The notes under the pieces: model-generated
Told to the model about the DNA's origin: nothing
Databases searched by the model: none
The model's input: only the letters and a program-made list of their open reading frames with translations
Assembly (NCBI GenBank): GCA_018240565.1
Contig: JAFEFO010000028.1
Span: 1 to 64,000, forward strand
DNA length: 64,000 nucleotides
DNA from: Pseudomonadota bacterium
GTDB taxonomy: Bacteria; Pseudomonadota; Gammaproteobacteria; Xanthomonadales; Rhodanobacteraceae
Direction: 5' to 3'
Part shown: in pieces, positions 8,763-18,492 of the stretch
How positions within the stretch are numbered: the stretch's first letter is position 1
Layout: each line of letters starts with the position of its first letter
Made by a program: the position numbers and the translations under genes

Positions 8763-8792
8763 ATCATACATGCTCGGATGCGCTGGATTCAA
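8763..8792 (-). promoter_or_regulatory. Probable sigma70 promoter of tRNA-Ala, inside the thrC 3' end
   Basis: On the minus strand TTGAAT (8787-8792) and TATGAT (8763-8768) are separated by 18 bp. The predicted transcript would start about 25 nt before the tRNA. The elements overlap the last codons of thrC. Confidence 0.5.
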
Positions 8793-10074
8793 GGAATGCG
8801 CGCAGGGCGGAGTAGTCGTTGGCGAGCGGATCGGCATGGGAAGGCCGTGCCAGCAATTGCGCCAAGGCCGGCGGGACGTCGACGTGGCGACCGATCAGCG
8901 GCTCGACGATGGCCTCGAACTTGGCCGGATGTGCGGTGGCCACGGCGCACCAGTCGCCGTCGGCGCCGTCCGCGCGCAGGTTTTCCAGTGCGCGGATCGC
9001 ACAGGCGGTATGCGGACAGAACACTTCGCCATGCCGGGCGTACCGTTCGCGGATGGTGGCGCGAATCGCCTCGTCGTCGACCCATTGCACCGGGAAATCA
9101 CGGCGCAGTTGCGCCGCGTCCGGATACAGCCAGCGCAGGCGCTCGAAATTGCTCGGCGCGCCGACATCCATGGCATTGGCGAGCGTGGCGATGCTCGCGC
9201 GCGGCGCGTACTCGGCGCCGGCGAAAAAGTCCGGCAGGGTGCGATTGGCATTCGTCGCCAGCGCGATGCGCCCGATCGGCAAGCCGATGGCGCGTGCCAG
9301 CACGCAGGCCAGCGCATTGCCGAGATTGCCCGTGGGCACGACAAAGTTCAGATCCGTTGCATGCGTGCGCTGATGCGAAAGTGCGGCGTGCGCGTAGTAC
9401 GCCATCTGCGGCAACAGGCGGCCGAGGCTGATGCTGTTGGCGGAGGACAACGACAGCCACGCGCGCAGTGGCATGTCGGCGAATGCCTGCTTGACCATCG
9501 ACTGGCAATCGTCGAAGGAGCCGGCCACACGCAGTGCGCTGACGTTGCCGCCGAAGCAGCCGAGCTGGTGTGCCTGGCGTTTTGAGACGCGGCCGTCGGG
9601 ATACAGGATGACGACGCGAAATTCCGGTCGGCCGTGAAATGCTGCCGCAACTGCCGCGCCGGTATCGCCGGAGGTGGCGACGAGTATCGTCAGTGGGCGC
9701 ATCGCCGGGCGGATGATGCGGCGCATGCAGGCGGCGAGGAAGCGTGCGCCGAAATCCTTGAACGCGGCGGTCGGGCCGTGGAAGAGTTCGAGCACGGAGT
9801 CCCGTGGGGTTGCCAGTGCGCGCAAGGGCGCGGGGAACGTGAACGCTTCGGCGCAGATCGAATCCAGTTCCGGTGCGAGCGCATCGCCGGCAAAAAATGG
9901 TGCGAGCAAACGCGCGGCGACATCCGGCAGCTTGATGCAATCGGTGAATGCGTCCGAAGCAAGACGTGGCAACGCATCCGGGACGTACAGTCCGCCGTCG
10001 GGTGCCAATCCCGCGGCGATGGCGTCGCTCAAACTCGTCGCGGGCGCGGTGCCTCGCGTGCTGGTGAATTTCAT
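8764..10074 (-). CDS. thrC: Threonine synthase
   Basis: 436 aa PLP enzyme that turns O-phosphohomoserine into threonine. The start at 10074 gives the family N-terminus ([19 protein letters not shown]), and the PLP lysine is Lys106 in [10 protein letters not shown]. Other family marks are [15 protein letters not shown] and the phosphate-binding NLGNALA region. Its ATG overlaps the thrB stop by 4 bp (ATGA), showing translational coupling in the order thrA-thrB-thrC. The predicted promoter of the downstream tRNA lies in its last codons. Confidence 0.95.
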   Translation of the reverse strand: MKFTSTRGTAPATSLSDAIAAGLAPDGGLYVPDALPRLASDAFTDCIKLPDVAARLLAPFFAGDALAPELDSICAEAFTFPAPLRALATPRDSVLELFHGPTAAFKDFGARFLAACMRRIIRPAMRPLTILVATSGDTGAAVAAAFHGRPEFRVVILYPDGRVSKRQAHQLGCFGGNVSALRVAGSFDDCQSMVKQAFADMPLRAWLSLSSANSISLGRLLPQMAYYAHAALSHQRTHATDLNFVVPTGNLGNALACVLARAIGLPIGRIALATNANRTLPDFFAGAEYAPRASIATLANAMDVGAPSNFERLRWLYPDAAQLRRDFPVQWVDDEAIRATIRERYARHGEVFCPHTACAIRALENLRADGADGDWCAVATAHPAKFEAIVEPLIGRHVDVPPALAQLLARPSHADPLANDYSALRAFLESSASEHV

Positions 10075-10997
10075 GCGATCACCTTCGCGGCGGGGCCGTT
10101 GACCGGCGAGACGAAGGCATCGCTTTCCAGACCGGCGGCAGCAAACGCTGCGCGCATGGCGGGTGCGGCGGCTTGTGCCTGGGCGCGCGATTCGAACCAC
10201 GCAAAAATGCTCGGGCCTGCGCCGGAAATGCTCGATCCCAGAGCGTCGTGATCGAGCGCGGCCTGTTTGACCTGCGCGAAGCCGGCGATCAGCGGCGCAC
10301 GCCGCGGCTCGACCAGCACATCGTGCAATCCTGTGCGCACGAGTGCGGCATCACCGCGGCGGCAACCCTCGAGGAACAAGGCAAGGTTTGCGCTCTGCGC
10401 GACGAAATCGCCGATCACATACGCGCCTTTCAAGGCTTCGCGCGCACGGCGCGTTTCCAGTACCGCGTGCGGATGCACAAGCACGCAGTGCCAGGCATCC
10501 GGGACGCTGATCGGGATGATCCGATCGGCGGTAGTCAACGCAACACCGCCGACCAGCATCGGCCCGACGTTGTCGCCGTGGCGCCCGCCGCTGGCGACGC
10601 ACTCGCCGGCGAGCGCGAACGGGTACAACGCCTCGCGCGACAGCGGCGCGTCGAGCAGGGCATTGGCGGCGACGAGTGCGGCGACGCAGCTCGCCGCCGA
10701 ACCGCCCATGCCCGATCCAAACGGGATGCCCTTGTCGAGTTCGATCGCGAAACCGAAGGGCAATTGCAGCACGTCGCGCAGCGCGATCAATGCCGCGCCG
10801 GCGGTGTTGCGCGCGGCATCCATCGGCAGATTGTCGAGGCCGCGGATGGCGTCGATGCGCACATCGCGCGCATCGATGCGATGCACCGTGACGCGATCGC
10901 CGGGGCCGTCGATGGTCTGGCCGAGGATGTCGAAACCGACACCGAGGTTGCCGATGGAGGCGGGTGCAAAGGCGGTGGCGTGCATTGCCGGCATCAT
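10071..10997 (-). CDS. thrB: Homoserine kinase
   Basis: 308 aa GHMP-family kinase that phosphorylates homoserine. The ATP-binding GHMP motif is [12 protein letters not shown] at residues 92-103, and the N-terminal [16 protein letters not shown] block is diagnostic for ThrB. The start at 10997 makes an ATGA overlap with the thrA stop; an in-frame ATG four codons later (10985) is the alternative. It is the middle gene of the thr operon and overlaps neighbours on both sides by 4 bp. Confidence 0.95.
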   Translation of the reverse strand: MMPAMHATAFAPASIGNLGVGFDILGQTIDGPGDRVTVHRIDARDVRIDAIRGLDNLPMDAARNTAGAALIALRDVLQLPFGFAIELDKGIPFGSGMGGSAASCVAALVAANALLDAPLSREALYPFALAGECVASGGRHGDNVGPMLVGGVALTTADRIIPISVPDAWHCVLVHPHAVLETRRAREALKGAYVIGDFVAQSANLALFLEGCRRGDAALVRTGLHDVLVEPRRAPLIAGFAQVKQAALDHDALGSSISGAGPSIFAWFESRAQAQAAAPAMRAAFAAAGLESDAFVSPVNGPAAKVIA

Positions 10998-13468
10998 ACC
11001 CGCGCACCCAGCGACGCCGCGACGCGCAACAAGTCGGCGAACACGCCGGCGGCGGTGACGTCGGGGCCGGCGCCGGGGCCTTGCACCACGAGCGGGTTGT
11101 CGCAGTAGCGGCGTGTAGTGAACTGCACCACGTTGTCGGTCAGGCGCAGGTTCGCGAACGCATGCGTGCGCGGCAATTCGACCAGGCCGACGCGCGCGTG
11201 ACCGTCGCGATCGAGGCTGGCGACGTAGCGCAGCACGCGTCCGTTCGCCTTTGCCGTCTCCACACGCTCGCGCATCGGTTCGTCGAGTTCATCCAGTCGC
11301 TCCATGAACTGCTCGCGGCCTGCGCCTTGCAGCGCGGCCGGCACGAGGTTTTCGACCGTGACATCGGCGAGCGACAACTCGCGCCCGGCCTCGCGCGCGA
11401 GGATCACCAGCTTGCGCGCGACATCCACGCCGGAAAGGTCATCGCGCGGATCGGGTTCGGTGTAACCCAGCGCATGGGCTTCGCGGATCAGGTCGGAAAA
11501 CGCCGCGCTGCCATCGTAGCGGTTGAACAGCCACGCCAGCGTGCCGGAGAAAATCCCTTCGACCGCGACGAGTTCGTCGCCGGTATCGAGCAGGTCGCGC
11601 AAGGTCTGGATGATGGGCAGGCCGGCGCCGACCGTGGCCTCGTAGCGAAAGCGCGCGCCACCGGCGGCGGCGGCAGAGCGGATCGCGCGATAGCGTTCGA
11701 TCGGTCCCGCGCCGGCCTGCTTGTTCGGCGTGATCACGTGGATGCCGGCGGCAAGCCATTGCGGGTACTGCGCGGCAACCGCGTCGCTGCCCGAACAATC
11801 CAGGATCACCGTGTGCGGCAGGTGCGCGGCAATCAGGTGTTTCATGAATCCATCGATGTCGTTGTCGACGAAATCGGCGTCGCGATCGCGCCAGCTGGAA
11901 CCCAGGTCCTTCTCGTCGGCGAGCAGGTATTTCGTGGACAGGATCGCGCGCAGGCGCAGGTCGAGCCCGGCGTCGCGGCGCAGGCGCGGCGCGGCGGTCG
12001 AGATCTGGTCGAGCAGGGCCGCGCCGACCTTGCCCGGGCCGATCAGGCCGACTGAAATCGTGCGCGGCGACAGCCAAAAAGCTGCATGCGCGGCACGCAG
12101 CGCGACGGTGGCCTGATCACGCGCGATCGCGACCGAAATGTTGCGCTCCGACGCGCCCTGCGCGATGGCGCGGATATTGATGTGCGAACGCGCCAACGCG
12201 TCGAACAGGCGCGCGGCGACGCCCGGCGTGCCGGCCATGCGATCGCCGACCGCGGCAAGCACGCTGATGTCGCGCGCGACATGCACGGCATTGATCTGGC
12301 CACTGGCCAATTCGCGCGCAAACGCGCCTTCCACCGCTGCGCGCGCACGGTCCGCGTCGGCGGACTTGACCACGCAACTGATCGAATGCTCGGACGAACT
12401 CTGCGAGATCATCGCCACCGACACGCGCGCCGCGCGCAACGCCGCGAACACGCGCTCGGCGGTGCCGGGCACGCCGAGCATGCCGGTGCCTTCGACTTCG
12501 AGCAGGGCAAGGTCGTGGGCGAGGGTGATGCCCTTGACCGGGCCGTTCGCATCGCCGCTCGCATCGATGCGCGTGCCCGGATGCTCGGGCCTGAAGGTAT
12601 TGCGGATGTGGATCGGCAGGTTGCGCGCGATGGCCGGCGCCATCGTTTGCGGATGGATCACCTTGGCGCCGAAATAGGCGAGCTCGCAGGCTTCGTCGTA
12701 GCTCATCGCCGCCAGCGTCACGGCTTCCGGTTCCACGCGCGGGTCGGCGCTGAGCACGCCATCGACGTCGGTCCAGATATGCAGTTCTTCGCTGCCGGAC
12801 AAGGCGGCGAAGATCGCGCCGGAAAAATCGCTGCCGTTGCGGCCAAGCACGGTGTCGCGGCCCTGCTCATCGCGCGCGACGTAGCCGGTGACGACGATGC
12901 GATCCTGCGCATGTTCGCCGCGCCAGGCATCGAAACGCTGGCGTGTGGCGTCCCAGTCGACGGCCGCGCCGAGTTCTTCGTGGCGAACGACCAGCACCTC
13001 GCGCGCATCGAGCAGGGCGTAGTTGGCGCCGAGCATGCGCAGGCAGGCGTGCAACAGGTGGGCGGACCATATCTCGCCGTTGCCGCTCAGCGCTTCGGCG
13101 ATGCCGTGGCTGGCACCGCGCAACACGGCTATCGCATTGATGGTTTCGGCGAGTTCGCCGAAGCGGCCTTCGATCCACTCGCACGATGGACCGGCGGCGG
13201 CGCCGAGCAGTTCGCGTGCGGTATCGAGGTGGCGCCGGCGCAGCGCGTCGAACGGTTTGCGCCAGTTCGCGTGACCATGCGCCGCGGCATCGGCGCAATC
13301 CAGCAGGGCGTCGGTCACGCCGCGCATCGCCGACACCACGACGATTTGCCGGGTTTCTGGACGCGCTCGCACCAGTTCGGCGACGTGCCGGATGCACGCG
13401 GCATCGGCCAGCGAGGACCCGCCGAACTTGTGCGCGATGCAGGCGGGTCTGGAATCGGAATGATGCAT
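10994..13468 (-). CDS. thrA: Bifunctional aspartokinase / homoserine dehydrogenase I
   Basis: 824 aa fusion. The N-terminal aspartokinase begins KFGGSS at residues 14-19 and contains the [11 protein letters not shown] substrate segment. Two ACT regulatory domains lie at about 310-460 and normally bind threonine. The C-terminal NAD(P)-dependent homoserine dehydrogenase opens with [16 protein letters not shown] near residue 465. It controls carbon entry into the threonine/methionine branch. The start at 13468 follows a strong ACGGAGGCACC ribosome-binding site. An upstream in-frame extension is rejected because it runs through a separate leader peptide gene at 13552-13605. Confidence 0.95.
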   Translation of the reverse strand: MHHSDSRPACIAHKFGGSSLADAACIRHVAELVRARPETRQIVVVSAMRGVTDALLDCADAAAHGHANWRKPFDALRRRHLDTARELLGAAAGPSCEWIEGRFGELAETINAIAVLRGASHGIAEALSGNGEIWSAHLLHACLRMLGANYALLDAREVLVVRHEELGAAVDWDATRQRFDAWRGEHAQDRIVVTGYVARDEQGRDTVLGRNGSDFSGAIFAALSGSEELHIWTDVDGVLSADPRVEPEAVTLAAMSYDEACELAYFGAKVIHPQTMAPAIARNLPIHIRNTFRPEHPGTRIDASGDANGPVKGITLAHDLALLEVEGTGMLGVPGTAERVFAALRAARVSVAMISQSSSEHSISCVVKSADADRARAAVEGAFARELASGQINAVHVARDISVLAAVGDRMAGTPGVAARLFDALARSHINIRAIAQGASERNISVAIARDQATVALRAAHAAFWLSPRTISVGLIGPGKVGAALLDQISTAAPRLRRDAGLDLRLRAILSTKYLLADEKDLGSSWRDRDADFVDNDIDGFMKHLIAAHLPHTVILDCSGSDAVAAQYPQWLAAGIHVITPNKQAGAGPIERYRAIRSAAAAGGARFRYEATVGAGLPIIQTLRDLLDTGDELVAVEGIFSGTLAWLFNRYDGSAAFSDLIREAHALGYTEPDPRDDLSGVDVARKLVILAREAGRELSLADVTVENLVPAALQGAGREQFMERLDELDEPMRERVETAKANGRVLRYVASLDRDGHARVGLVELPRTHAFANLRLTDNVVQFTTRRYCDNPLVVQGPGAGPDVTAAGVFADLLRVAASLGARV

Positions 13469-13511
13469 GGTGCCTCCGTCGGGGGCGCCACAGTCGTCGC
13501 GGATGGGGTTG

Positions 13512-13535
13512 CCCGCATCCTCGACGAGGTGCGGG
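13512..13535 (-). promoter_or_regulatory. Hairpin between thr leader peptide and thrA
   Basis: On the transcript strand CCCGCA-CCTC-GTC-GAGG-A-TGCGGG forms a 10-bp stem with one bulged A. It lies 17 nt after the leader stop codon and 44 nt before thrA, where an attenuator would be. No U-tract follows, so a classical intrinsic attenuator is not demonstrated. Confidence 0.4.
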
Positions 13536-13551
13536 CCGGGCGTGGGTTTCG

Positions 13552-13605
13552 CTATGCGCGCACGACCGACCGCACCACGGTTGTGGTGGTAGTCATCGTA
13601 ATCAT
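13552..13605 (-). CDS. thrL: thr operon leader peptide
   Basis: A 17-codon reading frame, MITMTTTTTVVRSVVRA, 83 nt upstream of thrA. It has six threonine codons, five of them consecutive (ACT ACC ACC ACA ACC), plus one Ile and four Val. This composition is expected of a regulatory leader whose translation senses charged tRNA-Thr, as in the enteric thrL. A hairpin follows between it and thrA. A TTGACT hexamer at 13653-13658 might be its -35 box, but no good -10 is seen. No clear Shine-Dalgarno precedes the ATG. The codon run is directly seen; attenuation is inference. Confidence 0.65.
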   Translation of the reverse strand: MITMTTTTTVVRSVVRA

Positions 13606-13711
13606 CGGCGAGTGCGCGCGCATGCGGCAAGTGGAACCGATGCGACGGGCGAAGTCAAGATTCCAGTGCATTGTGATCGACCAGGGGCGGGTGCCAGCGT
13701 GCGGCATGTGC

Positions 13712-15133
13712 TCAAGGATGCGTGTCGGCAAGGATCTGCAGGATTCGCCCGGCGATCGATTGCACCTTGTACTGGTCGATGACATTCACGTTGTCGTCGT
13801 TGTACATCGTGGCGACGAAGTAGGGCGATGCACCGGCGTTTTCGAGCAGCCACGCGTGCGTGAGGACATTGAATTTGCCGTTGGCGGATGAAAGGCTTCC
13901 GCCCTTGTACCAGGCACGATCCCAGCGGTTGCGCACATACGGCTGAGCGACTTGCGCACCCATCGCGGCGTCCACGGTCTGGAAGGCTTCCGATCCCTGT
14001 GGCAAACGGCGGTTGGCCGCATACGCAGCGCATACGTCCAGCGGCGAGGCGTGCCAGGTGCCGGAAACCAGCAGGCCAAAATTCGCATAGCTTCCCAATG
14101 TGTTGCCGCGCGGCTCGATCTGCTGCGCGAGGAACTGGTTCTGATAAGCCTCCGTGCCGTTGACGTAGGATTGTGAAGTCGCGAGCGGAAAACTGTAGAT
14201 CAACTGGAATTGTTCGCTGATATCGAGCAGTGGCTTGAGGACATCCGGATTGGCGACGCCGGAGGCATCCACCGCCGCGTTCAGGCGCGTGCGGCCCACG
14301 CGCTGGTGCATGAGGTCGGTGGCGGTGTTGTCGCTGTTGGCCATCATGAACGTGGCGAGGTCGGGAATGGGAATCGACGTGCCCAGCGGCTCGCTGTTGA
14401 GCTGGCCGCCGAGGGCGAGGCGATCGGCGGTCAAGGTCACGGATTGCGTCGAGGACAGCGCGCCGTCGGCGATCATTCGGCCCATACCGTACAGCACCCA
14501 GTTCTTGAAGATCGATGCGGTGGCGAGCAGCGTTCCGGCGTTGCGTTGCGTGATGGCGCTGCACTGGCCGTTCGGCTGGATCTTTGCGACCAGCACGCCG
14601 ACGCCCGCGGCCAGCGTCAGGGCCTTGTCGGCGGCCTGATCCAGGGTGAGGGCCTTGTCTTCGTTGTACATCACGCTGTCGCCCAGATTCGACAGCGTGA
14701 GATAGGTGATCAGGCGACTGCCGGTGTACTGCGACTGGAAGACGAGGAATCCTTTGGGGTTTGCAGCGATATCGCCCTGGATCACCAGGATGCCGCCATA
14801 CGGAGTGAAGGCGACGACGTCGACGATGCGCGCATTGGGGTAGTACGGACGCAGCGAAGTGTTGAGCCAGTTCGCGATGTTGTTGGCGTCGAATCCGGTC
14901 AGATGTTGTGCCACTTCGGCGGCGGTCGTCGTTTCGCCCGTGGCCATCTCGTCGACGAACCATTGCACGTGGCTGGCGGGAGATCCGGCGGGCAACTGTG
15001 CTTTGCCCGCGACCAACGGGAAGCGTTGCGTGAAATTCGGCGGGTCAAAGCCGTCCACGTAGATGTCGTCGGTGATCGCGTGCGCCAATGACGCGCACGA
15101 CAACAAGACAAGCAAGCTGATGGCGTGTTTCAT
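13712..15133 (-). CDS. Secreted class A beta-lactamase-related serine hydrolase
   Basis: 473 aa. The start at 15133 gives a signal peptide (MKHAISLLVLLSCASLAHA). The C-terminal half carries the penicillin-interacting motifs in order: S207-I-F-K210 (SxxK), S267-D-N269 (SDN) and K410-G-G412 (KTG box equivalent). This identifies the beta-lactamase/transpeptidase fold. The N-terminal ~190 residues are an extra domain absent from true class A enzymes, so antibiotic hydrolysis should not be assumed. A DDIYVDGFD stretch follows the signal peptide, similar to short DGF(D/E) motifs in secreted proteins of related bacteria. Substrate unknown; probably periplasmic. Confidence 0.75.
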   Translation of the reverse strand: MKHAISLLVLLSCASLAHAITDDIYVDGFDPPNFTQRFPLVAGKAQLPAGSPASHVQWFVDEMATGETTTAAEVAQHLTGFDANNIANWLNTSLRPYYPNARIVDVVAFTPYGGILVIQGDIAANPKGFLVFQSQYTGSRLITYLTLSNLGDSVMYNEDKALTLDQAADKALTLAAGVGVLVAKIQPNGQCSAITQRNAGTLLATASIFKNWVLYGMGRMIADGALSSTQSVTLTADRLALGGQLNSEPLGTSIPIPDLATFMMANSDNTATDLMHQRVGRTRLNAAVDASGVANPDVLKPLLDISEQFQLIYSFPLATSQSYVNGTEAYQNQFLAQQIEPRGNTLGSYANFGLLVSGTWHASPLDVCAAYAANRRLPQGSEAFQTVDAAMGAQVAQPYVRNRWDRAWYKGGSLSSANGKFNVLTHAWLLENAGASPYFVATMYNDDNVNVIDQYKVQSIAGRILQILADTHP

Positions 15134-15222
15134 GTGATCCCCAGGCCGCAAAAGCGGCAAACACCCCCGGCGCCTATTCTGGCGCAATCGGATGCAAATG
15201 CAACTGCGAAGCGCAGTGCGGG

Positions 15223-16314
15223 TCAGACGGGCAGATGCGCCATCAGCGCATCGTGCAACAGCGGTTTGCGCCAGCCTTCCAGTGCCAGCGGCCAGATGCC
15301 TTCGCCGACCAGCGCTTCCAGGTGCCGGCGCGGGCACAGCAGGCCTTCCGGGATATCGAGGGCTTGCGCGATCGCCGTGACTGCATCGCGCATGGTGGTT
15401 ACCGCGCGGCGCTGCGTGCCGGTCAGCGGCGGCGGGATTGGCGCGAGATCGAGATCGGCGTCGGTCAATGGCATGCGCAGGAGTTCGAACAATTCGCTGC
15501 GCTGGGGGCTGCGCAAGGCGCGCAAACCCTTGCAGCGCTCGAACAAGTCGTCCGCATCGCGCGGTGGCTGCGCGGCGAGATCAAGCGCCCGCGCATCGTC
15601 GAGTATCCACGAGCGCGGCTTGTCCAGCGCGCGCGCGCTGGCCTCGCGCCAGCGCAGCACGCGGCGCAGCAAGGCCTGCGCTTCGCGCGGCCACTCCGCG
15701 GCGCGCGGGAACGCACGCTGCGGCTGCTCGTCGGGCTTCGCATGGCAGACCTTGTCCACCAGCCGTTGCGAATCCTCCGCCAGCCAGTCGCTGCGTCCGA
15801 GCGCGGCGAGTTTTTGCGCGAGCAGGGCGTGGACCTGCGGCAGGTGCTCGACATCCTGCGCGGCGTACTCGAGTTGCGCGCTCGACAGTGGACGTCGGAG
15901 CCAGTCCGAGCGCGTCTCGCCCTTGGGCAGGTCCACGCCGAGCAGGGCGGCGACGAGTTTCTGGTAACTCAATCCGGCGCCGAAGCCGGTCATCGCCGCG
16001 GCGATCTGCGTGTCGAAGAGTCTGGCCGGCCCGGCCGGCAACAGCGGGGTCAGCGCCTCGAGGTCTTCGCTGGCGCTGTGCATCACGCACAGGGTGTGCG
16101 GATCGGAAAGGCGCGCGGCAAGGGCCGCATGGCCGTTCAACGCCGGTGCGTCGATCAGTGCGGTGTGCCCGCCGATTTCCGCCTGCACCAGGGCCAGCTT
16201 CGCGAAGAAGGTGTCGGTGCGCATGAATTCGGTGTCCAGGCCGATGATGGCCGGAACCGGTCGCGCCGATACCCATGCGGTGAGCGCGGATTCGTTGTTG
16301 ATCCAGTCGTACAC
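15223..16314 (-). CDS. rnd: Ribonuclease D
   Basis: 363 aa 3'-5' exonuclease of the DEDD class that trims tRNA and other stable RNA ends. Active-site residues are Asp27 and Glu29 in GLDTEF, Asp84 in ASEDLEAL, and Tyr150/Asp154 in YAAQDVEHL. An HRDC-type helical C-terminus follows (EAQALLRRVLRWREASARAL). The GTG start at 16314 is chosen because AAGGA lies 8 nt upstream and it gives the expected family N-terminus; longer in-frame extensions run into the divergent gene. Length is close to E. coli RNase D (375 aa). Confidence 0.92.
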   Translation of the reverse strand: MYDWINNESALTAWVSARPVPAIIGLDTEFMRTDTFFAKLALVQAEIGGHTALIDAPALNGHAALAARLSDPHTLCVMHSASEDLEALTPLLPAGPARLFDTQIAAAMTGFGAGLSYQKLVAALLGVDLPKGETRSDWLRRPLSSAQLEYAAQDVEHLPQVHALLAQKLAALGRSDWLAEDSQRLVDKVCHAKPDEQPQRAFPRAAEWPREAQALLRRVLRWREASARALDKPRSWILDDARALDLAAQPPRDADDLFERCKGLRALRSPQRSELFELLRMPLTDADLDLAPIPPPLTGTQRRAVTTMRDAVTAIAQALDIPEGLLCPRRHLEALVGEGIWPLALEGWRKPLLHDALMAHLPV

Positions 16315-16392
16315 AATCCATTTCCTTGTTGCGGAACACGCGTGCGATGGCCTAAGGTGTCCGCATCGCCACCGCACACAGTCGCACGCGCA

Positions 16393-18300
16393 ATGCCCGG
16401 CACCGAAGTCGTCAGCAAGCAAGCCGTTTACGGCGGCGCCGCCGGCATTGCCTTGCTGGCCTTCGCGCTGATCTACCGATTCTACCCCGGCAGCGTCGGT
16501 ACGCCCGTCGCACCGGTACCGACGCCCGAGCCCGCCGCGGTTCCGGCGATGTCGATGACGCCGCCCACGCCCGCCGCCGGCAAGACCGCGGCGGCGCAAG
16601 CGTCCGTCGAAACCGCCGGCAAACCCGCCACGCCTGCCGTGCCGGCGGTACCGCCGCCCAAGGCCATCGCCGCCTTGCTCAAGAAGGCCGCCAAGGCCTT
16701 CGATGACGGCCATCTGACCACGCCGAAGGATGCCAACGCACTGGCGCTTTACCAGCAAGTGCTCGCGGCGGACAAGGACAACGCCAGCGCGCGCGCCGGT
16801 GTGGAAAAAATCCACAAATCCCTTTTGCAGCAAATCGGCGAGGCGCTCGATCGTGGCGACGAGCGCGATACGGCGCGCCTGGTTGGCGAGTTGGCGCAGG
16901 TGCCGGATGCCGGCGACGACGTTGCCGCGCTGCAAGCGCGCCTGAAGACGTTGCGCCAGGTGATGCCGCTACTCACGCGCGCGGCCGACCTGCTGCAACA
17001 GGGCAAGGCCACCGCGCCGGCGGATGGCAACGCGCTGGGCGTGTACCGGCAGGTGCTCAAGCTCGATCCCGGCAACAAGCTCGCCGTGCAGGGACTGATC
17101 CAGGTGCAGCAGGGATATCTGGATCGCGCCCTGGCGGCCGCGGCGCAGGACGATTTCAACGGCGCCGACAAGATTCTCGCCGATGCCTCGGCGGTCAGCC
17201 CCGGTTCGCAGGAATTGCTCGATACGCGCTCGCGCATCGAAGGCATCCGCCGCGATCGCGCAGCTAACACGCTCAGCCAGGCCAATTCCGCGCTGGATTC
17301 CGGCAATCCGGATCTCGCCGAAACGCTGGCGAAAAAGGCGCTGGCGCTCAGCCCGGACTTGTCCGGCATCGACGAATTCAACCGGCGCTTGCGCAATGCG
17401 CGCCTGTACGCGAGCTACAGCCCGGGCCAGGTCATCGCCGACAAGTTCCTCGATCGCCATGGCAGCGCGCCGTCGCTGGTGGTGATCCCGACCGGCAGCT
17501 TCCTGATGGGCGCGGCGGCGAACGAAAGCGGCGCGCGTGCCAACGAGGAACCGCAACGGCGCGTGGCGATCGACACGGGTTTCGCGCTCGGCCGCGACGA
17601 TGTCAGCGTCGGGCAGTTCCGCCTCTTCATCGACGATTCCGGATACGCCACGGATGCGGAAAAGGCCGGTGCATCCAGCGTCTATGACGAGAACACCGGG
17701 CGCATGATCGACCGCCGCGGCATCACCTGGCGCAACGATTACCTGGGTGATGTGGCCGCCGCCGACCTGCCGGTGATCCATGTGTCGTGGAACGATGCGG
17801 TGGCCTACGCGCAATGGCTCAGCGCGCGCACCGGCAAGCGCTATCGATTGCCCAGCGAAGCCGAGTTCGAATATGCGCTGCGCGCGGGCTCCGATACCCG
17901 CTATCCGTGGGGCGACGGCAGTCCCACGCGCGTGATCGACAACATCACTGGCGACGGCGACCGATCGCCGCGGCTCAAGCGCAGTTGGGCCAAGGCGTTC
18001 CGGCATTACGACGACGGCTACTGGGGCCCGGCGCCGGTAGGGAAGTTCCCGGCGAATGCGTATGGCCTGATCGACATGGACGGCAATGTGTCGGTGTGGG
18101 TTGCCGATTGCTGGCACGACAACTACATGCGCGCGCCTGCCGACTCCAGCGCATGGGTCAATCCCGGTTGTGCCGAGCACGTGATCCGCGGCGGCTCGTG
18201 GGGCAGCGCGCCCGACCAGGTGCGCTCGGCGTATCGACTGTCCGCGCCGTCGGATACGCGCAGTGCGCGCGTGGGGATTCGCGTCGCTCGGGACTTGTGA
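16393..18300 (+). CDS. Membrane-anchored TPR / FGE-sulfatase (SUMF1-like) domain protein
   Basis: 635 aa. One N-terminal membrane helix (about residues 12-29) is followed by a Pro/Ala-rich linker, helical TPR-like repeats to about residue 330, and a C-terminal formylglycine-generating-enzyme-like domain from about residue 361. That domain has IPTGSFLMGAAANESGA, HVSWNDAVAYAQWL, RLPSEAEFEYALRAG, YPWGD, GLIDMDGNVSVWVADC and RGGSW. The catalytic cysteines of true FGE are missing after RGGSW (it reads RGGSWGSAPDQVRSAYRL), so sulfatase activation is unlikely. Such proteins may act as periplasmic scaffolds or binding modules. It is divergent from rnd, with 78 bp between. Confidence 0.75.
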   Translation: MPGTEVVSKQAVYGGAAGIALLAFALIYRFYPGSVGTPVAPVPTPEPAAVPAMSMTPPTPAAGKTAAAQASVETAGKPATPAVPAVPPPKAIAALLKKAAKAFDDGHLTTPKDANALALYQQVLAADKDNASARAGVEKIHKSLLQQIGEALDRGDERDTARLVGELAQVPDAGDDVAALQARLKTLRQVMPLLTRAADLLQQGKATAPADGNALGVYRQVLKLDPGNKLAVQGLIQVQQGYLDRALAAAAQDDFNGADKILADASAVSPGSQELLDTRSRIEGIRRDRAANTLSQANSALDSGNPDLAETLAKKALALSPDLSGIDEFNRRLRNARLYASYSPGQVIADKFLDRHGSAPSLVVIPTGSFLMGAAANESGARANEEPQRRVAIDTGFALGRDDVSVGQFRLFIDDSGYATDAEKAGASSVYDENTGRMIDRRGITWRNDYLGDVAAADLPVIHVSWNDAVAYAQWLSARTGKRYRLPSEAEFEYALRAGSDTRYPWGDGSPTRVIDNITGDGDRSPRLKRSWAKAFRHYDDGYWGPAPVGKFPANAYGLIDMDGNVSVWVADCWHDNYMRAPADSSAWVNPGCAEHVIRGGSWGSAPDQVRSAYRLSAPSDTRSARVGIRVARDL

Positions 18301-18306
18301 GGATTT

Positions 18307-18438
18307 GTCGCCCCGGCAGGGATTGCCGGGGCCCAGACTGCAAGGATGCCAAGGTCAGAATGATGTGACGTTGCCATCCTTGGCCTCTGGATTCCCCTCG
18401 GTCGGCTGTCGCCGACACTCGACCCTGCCGGAATGACG
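18307..18438 (-). repeat. Interspersed palindromic repeat, copy B (inverted relative to A)
   Basis: The right end, CTCGGTCGGCTGTCGCCGAC then CTGCCGGAATGACG, is the reverse complement of the left end of copy A with few changes. The left end is a GTCGCCCCGGCAGG...CCGGGG hairpin. It fills the gap between the FGE-like gene and hutU and ends just before the hutU promoter-like TATAAT. Confidence 0.75.
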
Positions 18439-18458
18439 AGCAAAAATCGCCCGACTCG

Positions 18459-18464
18459 TATAAT
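18459..18464 (+). promoter_or_regulatory. Probable -10 box of hutU
   Basis: A perfect TATAAT 29 bp before the hutU ATG. No good -35 is present at 17 bp; a TGACGA from the end of repeat copy B lies 19 bp upstream. Confidence 0.4.
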
Positions 18465-18492
18465 TCGCTTTCCTTACCTTTGCGAAAATGTC

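Noticed and set aside
13712..15133. Antibiotic-resistance beta-lactamase
   Set aside because: The motif spacing and large N-terminal domain do not match resistance enzymes.
16393..18300. Formylglycine-generating enzyme with sulfatase activation
   Set aside because: The catalytic cysteines are absent after RGGSW and no sulfatase gene is nearby.
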